Below, piece by piece: positions 1 through 6,518 of a stretch of 8,553 nucleotides of DNA. The stretch's first letter is position 1; every line of letters begins with the position of its first letter. The notes beneath the pieces are model-generated. The model was not told the DNA's origin. It saw nothing but the letters and a program-made list of their open reading frames with translations, and made no database searches. The stretch is from positions 1 to 8,553 of the forward strand of contig CAYVQU010000208.1 of the NCBI GenBank assembly GCA_964453155.1. Direction: 5' to 3'. The position numbers were made by a program, and so were the translations under genes. The DNA is from CAYVQU01 sp964453155. Its GTDB lineage: Bacteria > Chloroflexota > Anaerolineae > Anaerolineales > UBA11858.

Positions 1-1911
1 ATAGAAAAAATTGAATTAATAAATTTCAATCAAGCGGTAGTGGATTTGGCTGGCGCCACCTCGAAAACAGAACTTCTCGAAAATCTTCCGAAATTAGCCA
101 CTGAACGGGAAATGGAAGTGTGGAAAGAGCAATTCGTGGCCCTGAGTAATGGGGCGACAACGTATCGCACCGAGTCTAGCAACAAAACATTGCAGGGTGA
201 TATTAAAAACACGATTGTCCGACTAACCATACCCCCTGGCTTTGAAACCACTTGGAAACGAGTGCTGGTATCCATCAGCAATATTACTGAACTAAAGCAA
301 ACTCAAGCTGAATTGCGTATAGCCAAAATAGGGGCTGAACAAGCTGCCCAGGCCAAGGCCGAATTCCTGGCAAATATGAGCCACGAAATTCGAACTCCGC
401 TGAATGCTGTCATTGGGATGTCGAGTTTGTTGATGGACACGGATCTAAATAAGGAGCAGCGCGATTTTGTTAACACAGTCCGTTCAAGCAGCGATGCTCT
501 CTTAACCATTATCAACGATATCCTCGATTTTTCGAAGATTGAAGCCGGGAAAATTGAATTAGAGCGCCAGCCCTTCTATATGCGAGAATTAGTTGAATCA
601 TCTTTAGACTTGATTGCACCCAAAATGGCTGAGAAACATATCGATCTGGCCTACATCATGGAAAATGATGTGCCTAAAAAGTTGATCGGGGATTCGACCC
701 GCATTCGGCAAATCCTGGCTAATTTCCTGAGTAATGCCGCTAAATTTACAGAAAAAGGAGAGGTCGTTGTCAGCCTGGTTAGCCAACCATTAGGTGGTGA
801 TCAGTTCAAAATCCATTTTAAGGTGCGAGATACAGGTATTGGCATCCCTCCCGATCGTATCAACAGGCTATTTCAGTCATTCACTCAAGTGGATGCTTCT
901 ACAACCCGCAAATATGGGGGGACCGGTTTGGGATTAGCAATTAGCAAACAATTGACTGAATTGATGGGCGGGGAAGTTTGGGTGGAAAGTGAAATCGGGC
1001 GGGGATCTATCTTCCACTTTACAATCGTAGCCCAGGCAACTTTTGCAACCGATCATTTAGAATCTTTGGTTGAACAGGTTTCTTTATCGGGCAAGCGCTT
1101 ATTAATTGTTGATGATAATGAAACCAATCGTTTGATTGTGAAAAAGTATGCAGAAAAATGGGGCATGCTACCTACCGAGGTTGCCTCCGGCTCTTCGGCA
1201 TTAAATTTGGTCGATAAAGGGGCTCAATTCGATTTAGCCATTCTCGATTACCAAATGCCAGAGATGGACGGGTTTACATTGGCAACCGAATTACACCAAA
1301 AACCCAATACGCAAAAATTACCATTAATAATGTTATCTTCTTTAGGGAGTTATAAAGCTGCCCCTGATATTATGCGGCAATTTTCTGCATTTGCCAACAA
1401 GCCGATCAAACCCTCGCAACTGTTGGATGTGTTAGTAAACGTAATGGCTGAGAAACCGGTTGAACCCCGTAAACGGAAGATATCTGCCGATATTGCCTTT
1501 GATCCGGAGATGGGCGAAAATCGACCTTTCAGAATGTTGCTCGTGGAAGATAATCTGGTAAATCAAAAAGTAGCAACCAAGCTATTAGATAAATTTGGTT
1601 ACCGAGTCGACCTGGCTGGCAATGGGATTGAAGCTATTCAGGCTTTAGAGCGCCAACCTTATGATGTTATATTTATGGACATTCAAATGCCCGAAATGGA
1701 TGGCGAAGAGGCAACCAAAGCTATCCGCTCAAAATGGGCGGTGGAGGCCCAACCCTGGATAATCGCAATGACAGCACATGCTCTGGAAGGTGACCGTGAA
1801 AAATTCCTCGGTATTGGGATGGACGATTACATCAGCAAACCCTTGGATGTCCGTGAGCTTTTCCGCGTTTTAGAGCGAATACCCCAAACGAAAGCAAAAG
1901 AACAACCTTAG
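1..1911 (+). CDS. Hybrid sensor histidine kinase with two receiver domains (5' end outside window)
   Basis: Membrane-proximal or cytosolic sensor kinase that autophosphorylates on histidine and passes the phosphate to its own receivers. The frame is open from the first base, so the true start lies upstream; the GTG at 40 falls inside a PAS-like fold and is not credible as a start. Counting codons from base 1: the end of a PAS domain (about 1-95, ending in the typical SISNITELKQ), a short coiled coil, the HisKA H-box NMSHEIRTPLN with phospho-acceptor His128, the HATPase N-box (ILANFLSNAAKF, about 238-249), G1 box DTGIGIP and G2 box GGTGLGLA. Receiver 1 has LLIVDDN, acceptor Asp416 in LDYQMPEMDG and Lys467. 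Receiver 2 has LLVEDN, acceptor Asp560 in MDIQMPEMDG and Lys613 in ISKP. It has no C-terminal HPt; one is encoded by the next gene. Receiver 1 lacks the usual MTA-type Thr motif (it has MLSSLGS), so receiver 2 looks more canonical. The stop is TAG. Confidence 0.95.
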   Translation: MEKIELINFNQAVVDLAGATSKTELLENLPKLATEREMEVWKEQFVALSNGATTYRTESSNKTLQGDIKNTIVRLTIPPGFETTWKRVLVSISNITELKQTQAELRIAKIGAEQAAQAKAEFLANMSHEIRTPLNAVIGMSSLLMDTDLNKEQRDFVNTVRSSSDALLTIINDILDFSKIEAGKIELERQPFYMRELVESSLDLIAPKMAEKHIDLAYIMENDVPKKLIGDSTRIRQILANFLSNAAKFTEKGEVVVSLVSQPLGGDQFKIHFKVRDTGIGIPPDRINRLFQSFTQVDASTTRKYGGTGLGLAISKQLTELMGGEVWVESEIGRGSIFHFTIVAQATFATDHLESLVEQVSLSGKRLLIVDDNETNRLIVKKYAEKWGMLPTEVASGSSALNLVDKGAQFDLAILDYQMPEMDGFTLATELHQKPNTQKLPLIMLSSLGSYKAAPDIMRQFSAFANKPIKPSQLLDVLVNVMAEKPVEPRKRKISADIAFDPEMGENRPFRMLLVEDNLVNQKVATKLLDKFGYRVDLAGNGIEAIQALERQPYDVIFMDIQMPEMDGEEATKAIRSKWAVEAQPWIIAMTAHALEGDREKFLGIGMDDYISKPLDVRELFRVLERIPQTKAKEQP

Positions 1912-1938
1912 CAATCATCAAGAATAATTTCCGTTGAA

Positions 1939-2004
1939 GACCCCAGGGGTTTTAGTAGGAAGTAAGGCCCTATAATGGGCATGGTATTTATAACCCCTGG
2001 GGTC
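1939..2004. repeat. Nested perfect inverted repeat between kinase and HPt genes
   Basis: Two 13-base arms are perfect reverse complements: GACCCCAGGGGTT at 1939-1951 and AACCCCTGGGGTC at 1992-2004. The 40-base middle holds a second small hairpin, GCCC-TATAAT-GGGC, at 1967-1980. Each arm is itself nearly palindromic (CCCC-A-GGGG), so arms can pair with each other or fold alone. As RNA it would be a very stable long hairpin just after the kinase stop. It could be a terminator or attenuator lowering HPt expression, an RNA-processing site, a protein-binding palindrome, or a small mobile repeat. No long T-run follows the second arm, which argues against a classical intrinsic terminator. Confidence 0.85.
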
Positions 2005-2059
2005 TATCCGGGAAGTTATTTATGGACGATTACCTAGTTTGCAATTGTAGGAGCATAGA

Positions 2060-2425
2060 ATGAGTGAAAAAATGTTAGATGATCCAAATGCCTTAGGCCA
2101 ATATATTGAAATGCTGGGAGATGATGGGGCTGAATTTGTGATCGAAATCATCGATACTTTTTTGGATGATGCCCCCAATAATTTTGCTTTACTTGATCAA
2201 AGTATGGCTCAAGATGATTATGTAACTTTCCGACGGGCCGCCCACACCCTTAAAACTGGTTGTGCCACGGTCGGATCCAAAAATTTGGCCGGTGATTTCC
2301 TAAAGCTAGAAGAAGCTGGGGCTGCTAATAATTTGGGTACAATTGGTGGGTTACTTGAGCGCTGCAAAATTAACTATCAACAGTTAAAATCTGAGTTAGA
2401 ACACCAAAAGAGTGAATTGGGCTAA
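2060..2425 (+). CDS. HPt-domain phosphotransfer protein
   Basis: A 121-residue, stand-alone histidine phosphotransfer protein that would shuttle phosphate between the receiver of the hybrid kinase and a final response regulator in the cytoplasm. It is all-helical in appearance; the signature is RRAAHTLKTGCATVG with acceptor His62 and the expected Lys65 and Gly nearby, followed by the second helix pair (LAGDFLKLEEAG). Length is normal for a single HPt domain, with nothing else attached. The ATG is supported by a good ribosome-binding site, AGGAG at 2049-2053, six bases upstream. It lies 148 bases after the kinase stop, with the inverted repeat in the gap, and 74 bases before the response regulator, on the same strand, so operon membership is likely. 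The upstream kinase has two receivers but no HPt of its own, which fits this gene as the missing step. Confidence 0.93.
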   Translation: MSEKMLDDPNALGQYIEMLGDDGAEFVIEIIDTFLDDAPNNFALLDQSMAQDDYVTFRRAAHTLKTGCATVGSKNLAGDFLKLEEAGAANNLGTIGGLLERCKINYQQLKSELEHQKSELG

Positions 2426-2499
2426 TTGCTGGGATGAAAAAATAATTCCGTTCAAATTGCAGCATAAGAATAGTAGTGAGTATATTGCGCAGAGGCGAT

Positions 2500-3723
2500 A
2501 TGAAAAAAATTTTGGTTGTTGATGATGATCCAGTAATGCGGAAAATGGTGTCTGGCCTGTTAAGCAAAGAAGGACATCAGGTTGAAACCGCCAATGATGG
2601 TTTAGAGGGTTTGAGCAAATTCTCGAAATTTAAACCAGATGTTATCATCTCGGACGTCTTGATGCCGGAGATGGATGGCTATGAATTTTGTTCGAAGGTT
2701 CGAGAATTACCAGAGGGCAGCCAGATTCCGCTCCTCATGCTGACTTCCTTAGATTCGGTTGAACAAAAAATTAAAGGTTTTGAGGTCGGAGCAGATGATT
2801 ATATCGTGAAGCCGTTTGAACCCCGCGAATTTTTGGCGCGGGTGGCAATCATGCTCAAACGGAGTGAGGTTGTTCAAAAGGTCTCAGTAACCGAAAAAGT
2901 GGGTGGCAAAACCATCGCGGTGTTTTCATTACGGGGGGGGGCAGGGGTAACCACAATTGCGACGAATATTGCGGTCGGTATGGCCCAAATCTGGGGCCAA
3001 TCCACCGCCCTGGTTGATATGGTGATGACTGGCGGTCAAAGCGCGTTGTATTTGAATTTATCGCTAAAAAATACTTGGGCCGAAATTGCCAAATTCCCGA
3101 TTGATGAGATTGATGATTTCTTAGTGCAGTCGGCGTTATTGCCCCATGAAAGTGGGGTTTTTGCTTTAGCATCTCCACGACGGCCCGAAATGGCTGAACT
3201 GGTGACTGCCGAAAAAGTAACCGCGGTTTTACCCATATTGAAAGATATTAACGAATATGTGGTTTTAGATTTGCCCCACGATTTTAACCCCACTACCCTC
3301 GCAGCTTTGGATGCGGCTGATGTCAAACTGGTTGTTTTGCAACCAGAAATTGTTTCGATCCGTTCGGCAGTGATGACGCTCGAGATATTCGAAGATTTGG
3401 GTTATGACATGAGCCAGGTTCATTTAATCCTAAATTGGACCTTCCCGCGGCAAGGAATTTCAACTACTGATATTGAAAAATCTTTACAGAGAAAGATCTC
3501 ACTCGTATTGCCATTTGCCTCCGATGAGTTGTTGCAGGGATTAAATTTGGGATCGCCGCCAACTTATACTGCCCCAGATGAACCCATTGGGCGGCTGTTT
3601 GAGGATTTAGCCCTCGCGCTGAGTAAAGACGAGCACCGCAAGAAACGACCCGAAAATCCCACTGAGGCCTGGCTGCGGGTGGCCAAACGTTTTCGCGATC
3701 GGAAAACGCAGCCCGTTAAATAA
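2500..3723 (+). CDS. Response regulator with CpaE/TadZ-like (MinD-family) ATPase output domain
   Basis: A 407-residue receiver-ATPase fusion, the probable end point of the phosphorelay. I chose ATG 2500 (MKKILVVDDD, AGAGG at 2491-2495) over the in-frame GTG at 2476, which adds eight residues with no receiver homology. The receiver (about 1-120) has the acidic DDD at 8-10, acceptor Asp52 in SDVLMPEMDG, Thr82 and Lys104 in VKPFEP. The second domain (about 136-370) has the SIMIBI/MinD layout: a P-loop-like LRGGAGVTT at 144-152, LVDMVMTGGQSALYLNL at 171-187 and a Walker-B-like VVLDLPHDF around Asp257. In the P-loop both the signature lysine (Arg145) and the catalytic lysine (Val150) are replaced, as in CpaE/TadZ proteins, which position Tad/Flp pilus machinery at cell poles. 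A basic tail ends the protein. No Tad pilus genes are visible here, so the output (pilus placement or other localisation) is inferred from family only. Confidence 0.92.
   Translation: MKKILVVDDDPVMRKMVSGLLSKEGHQVETANDGLEGLSKFSKFKPDVIISDVLMPEMDGYEFCSKVRELPEGSQIPLLMLTSLDSVEQKIKGFEVGADDYIVKPFEPREFLARVAIMLKRSEVVQKVSVTEKVGGKTIAVFSLRGGAGVTTIATNIAVGMAQIWGQSTALVDMVMTGGQSALYLNLSLKNTWAEIAKFPIDEIDDFLVQSALLPHESGVFALASPRRPEMAELVTAEKVTAVLPILKDINEYVVLDLPHDFNPTTLAALDAADVKLVVLQPEIVSIRSAVMTLEIFEDLGYDMSQVHLILNWTFPRQGISTTDIEKSLQRKISLVLPFASDELLQGLNLGSPPTYTAPDEPIGRLFEDLALALSKDEHRKKRPENPTEAWLRVAKRFRDRKTQPVK
2933..2941 (+). repeat. G9 homopolymer inside the P-loop codons
   Basis: Nine consecutive G residues encode part of Arg-Gly-Gly-Ala (cgg ggg ggg gca) in the P-loop-like motif of the CpaE-like domain. 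A run this long is a possible replication-slippage or sequencing-error site; a one-base change would truncate the ATPase half but leave the receiver intact. Confidence 0.9.
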
Positions 3724-3745
3724 CTGATCACAGTTTGAATGTTGG

Positions 3746-6424
3746 TCAGGTTTCCTGGTTGTTTTTCCCGCCACTTTGTTGAATGAGTTTTGCCACTAAC
3801 GCGGTCCAACCTGTTTGGTGACTGGCACCTAAGCCCAACCCCGAATCGCCGTGGAAGTACTCATAAAATAGAATTGAGTTATTCCAGTGCGGGTCATCTT
3901 GCAATATCTCTGATTCTCCAGAATAAGGTCGAACGCCAGCTTTGTCTTTCAGGAAAATGTTGATGAGCCGCTGTGACAAATTAGTGGCTACTTCGCTCAA
4001 ATTGTGCATTTGATTGGATTTTGCAGGGAGGGGGATATGGAAATTATCGCCAAAATAATGGTGGAATTTTTGTAATGATTCAATCATCAGGTAATTAACC
4101 GGAAACCAGATTGGTCCGCGCCAATTTGAATTCCCGCCGAACATTCCACTATCCGATTCCCCTGGAAGATATGCCACCGTATGAAGATTTCCATCCACTG
4201 AAAATTCAAAGGGTTTTGTCTTGTGTTCTTTTGAAAGCGAGCGTAAACCATAAGGGGATAAAAATTTATCCTCAGCTAGCATATGGCCCAATATCCGCTC
4301 TAGTTGTTTGCGGTTGACCAGAGATAACAGGCGGCGATTTCGATCTCCTGGGTTGCTTAGCGCGGCTACATTTTCGACTAGATGGGGGCGATGTTCAATA
4401 AACCAGTCCATTCGGCGTTTGAAGCGCGGCAATTTCTCGAGTAAATCTGGTTCTAAGGTTTCAACTGCAAATAAAGGAATCAAGCCAACAAAGGAGCGAA
4501 TTTTTAATGGAATGTAGCTCCCATCAGGGCTGTGGATTAAGTCGTAATAAAACCCATCATCTTCATCCCATAATCCCTGATCCCCAAAATTTTGATTGAT
4601 TGCATTGGCAATAAAAATAAAATGCTCGAAAAATTTGGTGGCCATATCTTCATATGCTGGCCGGGTCCGGGCTAATTCCAGGCTGATTGCCAGCATGTTT
4701 AGACAGTACATCCCCATCCAGGCCGTTCCGTCAGCTTGTTCCATATGGCCCCCCATGGGCAACGGCGCGCTCCGATCGAATACGCCGATATTATCTAATC
4801 CCAGAAATCCCCCCTGGAAAATATTGTTTCCATCTGCGTCTTTACGATTAACCCACCAGGTAAAGTTGATCAATAGCTTTTGAAAAGCTCTTTCCAGAAA
4901 ATCAATATCGGCCTTTCCCGTTATGTTGCGGGTGATTTTATATACTCGCCAGGCGGCCCAGGCATGGACCGGTGGATTGACATCTCCAAACGCCCATTCA
5001 TAAGCTGGGATTTGACCGTTAGGGTGCATATACCATTCCCGCAACATCAATATAATTTGACGTTTAGCCCATTCTGGGTCAAGCATGGCAATCGGCAACG
5101 TATGAAAAGCCAAATCCCAGGCTGCATACCAAGGATATTCCCATTTATCGGGCATGGAGATGACATCCAAATTGTAGAGGTGTTTCCAATCGTGGTTGCG
5201 ACCCTGGTGGCGTTCTGCCGGGGGCGCTGGGCTGGCTGGATCGCCCTGCAACCATAATTCTACGCTGTAGTGATAAAACTGTTTGGTCCACATCAGTCCT
5301 GCAAAAGCCTGGCGCTGGACCCGACATTCATCGGCTGACAGGTGCGGGTTTTTCACCAGTGAATAGAACGCATCGGCTTCTTGGATACGTTGGGTGAAGA
5401 TTGAGTCAAAATCTGCAAATGGGGTTGTCAATTTCTGAGGCGAAAACCGAGTCCGTATCGTAAATGTTTCTCCTGGTAAGATCATTGCTTTGAAGTGGGC
5501 CGCGGCTTTGGTGCCTTGTTTAAGGGGATTGACTTTATGAGATTCTCCCTGAACGATAGCATTGTGGATCCCATCTTTAACATATGGACTGGAATTTTCA
5601 ACCCCAAACAGGCGTTTGAAATTGGATTCATTTTCGGTAAAGAGTAAGAAATCATCGGATTGTGTTTCTACCACCTCGTTATCGACATACCACCAATACG
5701 TGCCAAGATGACGTTCGCTTACTTTTACTGCTTGACTATTTTCGGCGATTAATTTTGGCTTGGGACGATCATATCCCCATGACCAGGTATTACGAAACCA
5801 AATGTGGGGTAAAACATGAATTGGCGCGGAAACTGGGCCGCGGTTGATTACCGAAATTTGGCAGAGAATGTCATTTTGGGCAGCTTTGGCGTATTCGATG
5901 TAAACATCGAAATATCGATTATCTGCGAAGGTCTCTTCCAAGGCGGTAATTAGCTCAAACTCTGTTTGGGTGCGATCTCTTCGTTGATTTTCGGCCACCA
6001 ATTCCGCATAAGGATATGCAACTTGGGGATACTTATACAGCATTTTGGCATAAGAGTGGGTTGGCGTACTATCAAGGTAATAGTAAAGCTCTTTAACATC
6101 TTCGCCATGATTCCCCTGATTTCCGGTTACGCCAAATAAACGCTCTTTTAGGATTGTATCTTTCTCATTCCAGAGGGCTACAGCCATGCAAATATTTTGC
6201 AGGCGATTGCAAAATCCCCCCAGGCCATCTTCATTCCAGCGATAGGCCCGGCTGCGGGCATGGTCGTGGGGGAGATATTCCCAGACCTTTCCATCTGGGC
6301 TGTAATCTTCTCGCACCGTTCCCCAGGCCCTTTCGCTGAGATAAGGCCCCCAATTTTTCCAATCAGCGCGTCGGGCTTCAGATTCAAGTAACCGCTGTTG
6401 TTCTGCAGTCTGCTCCCTGGGCAT
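3746..6424 (-). CDS. GH63-family glycoside hydrolase (bacterial glucosidase-like, MGH1-type)
   Basis: An 892-residue protein of the bacterial 'glucosidase' group related to GH63 (eukaryotic processing glucosidase I, E. coli YgjK, mannosylglycerate hydrolase). These are inverting alpha-glycosidases with an (alpha/alpha)6 barrel; the true substrate of this subgroup is not established. The N-terminal half has the subgroup blocks WGPYLSERAWGTVREDYS (25-42), HDHARSRAYRWNEDGL (53-68) and KERLFGVTGNQGNHGEDVKE (93-112). The barrel begins near 365. By analogy with GH63/GH37 enzymes, Asp437 in AAWDLAF is the likely general acid and Glu855 in FYEYFHGDSG the likely base, followed by GLGASHQTGWT. No signal peptide or membrane segment, so it is probably cytoplasmic and could act on a storage or compatible-solute glycoside. 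The start is fixed by AAGGAG seven bases before the ATG. It is convergent with the response regulator (22-base gap) and 82 bases downstream of the DUF3179 gene. Length and motifs look intact. Confidence 0.93.
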   Translation of the reverse strand: MPREQTAEQQRLLESEARRADWKNWGPYLSERAWGTVREDYSPDGKVWEYLPHDHARSRAYRWNEDGLGGFCNRLQNICMAVALWNEKDTILKERLFGVTGNQGNHGEDVKELYYYLDSTPTHSYAKMLYKYPQVAYPYAELVAENQRRDRTQTEFELITALEETFADNRYFDVYIEYAKAAQNDILCQISVINRGPVSAPIHVLPHIWFRNTWSWGYDRPKPKLIAENSQAVKVSERHLGTYWWYVDNEVVETQSDDFLLFTENESNFKRLFGVENSSPYVKDGIHNAIVQGESHKVNPLKQGTKAAAHFKAMILPGETFTIRTRFSPQKLTTPFADFDSIFTQRIQEADAFYSLVKNPHLSADECRVQRQAFAGLMWTKQFYHYSVELWLQGDPASPAPPAERHQGRNHDWKHLYNLDVISMPDKWEYPWYAAWDLAFHTLPIAMLDPEWAKRQIILMLREWYMHPNGQIPAYEWAFGDVNPPVHAWAAWRVYKITRNITGKADIDFLERAFQKLLINFTWWVNRKDADGNNIFQGGFLGLDNIGVFDRSAPLPMGGHMEQADGTAWMGMYCLNMLAISLELARTRPAYEDMATKFFEHFIFIANAINQNFGDQGLWDEDDGFYYDLIHSPDGSYIPLKIRSFVGLIPLFAVETLEPDLLEKLPRFKRRMDWFIEHRPHLVENVAALSNPGDRNRRLLSLVNRKQLERILGHMLAEDKFLSPYGLRSLSKEHKTKPFEFSVDGNLHTVAYLPGESDSGMFGGNSNWRGPIWFPVNYLMIESLQKFHHYFGDNFHIPLPAKSNQMHNLSEVATNLSQRLINIFLKDKAGVRPYSGESEILQDDPHWNNSILFYEYFHGDSGLGLGASHQTGWTALVAKLIQQSGGKNNQET

Positions 6425-6431
6425 ATTAAAT

Positions 6432-6437
6432 CTCCTT
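6432..6437 (-). promoter_or_regulatory. Strong ribosome-binding site of the GH63 gene, inside a short palindrome
   Basis: On the - strand this reads AAGGAG, seven bases before the ATG at 6424. Its AAGG is the right arm of a 13-base palindrome, CCTTAAATTAAGG (6434-6446), so part of the site could be masked in the RNA or be an operator half. The fold alone would be weak (four base pairs with a five-base loop). Confidence 0.7.
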
Positions 6438-6446
6438 AATTTAAGG

Positions 6447-6473
6447 AACTGGTTATTTCAGATACAACCAGTT
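6447..6473. repeat. 8-bp perfect inverted repeat upstream of GH63
   Basis: AACTGGTT at 6447-6454 and AACCAGTT at 6466-6473 are perfect reverse complements around an 11-base loop. It lies between the DUF3179 stop and the GH63 ribosome-binding site. It could be an RNA hairpin or a repressor operator. No T-tract follows on either strand, so a simple terminator is unlikely. Confidence 0.65.
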
Positions 6474-6475
6474 GG

Positions 6476-6518
6476 ATTGAAGATGAAAGTCATTTTGGAT
6501 AATATATCATCCTTCAAT
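6476..6518 (-). repeat. Hairpin spanning the DUF3179 stop codon
   Basis: On the - strand the last codons and stop of the DUF3179 gene, ATTGAAGGATGA (6518-6507), can pair with TCATCTTCAAT (6486-6476) with one bulged base and a 20-base loop. It may be a 3'-end-stabilising structure or a weak terminator. There is no U-run after it, so transcription into GH63 may continue. Confidence 0.5.

Noticed and set aside
1971..1976. TATAAT as a -10 box
   Set aside because: It is the loop of the inner hairpin and has no -35 element at a usable distance (TTGAAG is about 31 bases away).
1819..2033. Repeated 12-mer ATGGACGATTAC (1819-1830 and 2022-2033)
   Set aside because: One 12-base match is expected by chance in a window of this size, and the flanks do not match.
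2457..2486. Promoter TTGCAG-18-TATATT before the response regulator
   Set aside because: Transcription would begin about seven bases before ATG 2500, at or within the ribosome-binding site. Operon transcription from upstream is more likely.
4111..5257. Several + strand ORFs opposite the GH63 gene
   Set aside because: They are antisense shadows of a strongly conserved coding sequence and have no domain-like sequence of their own.
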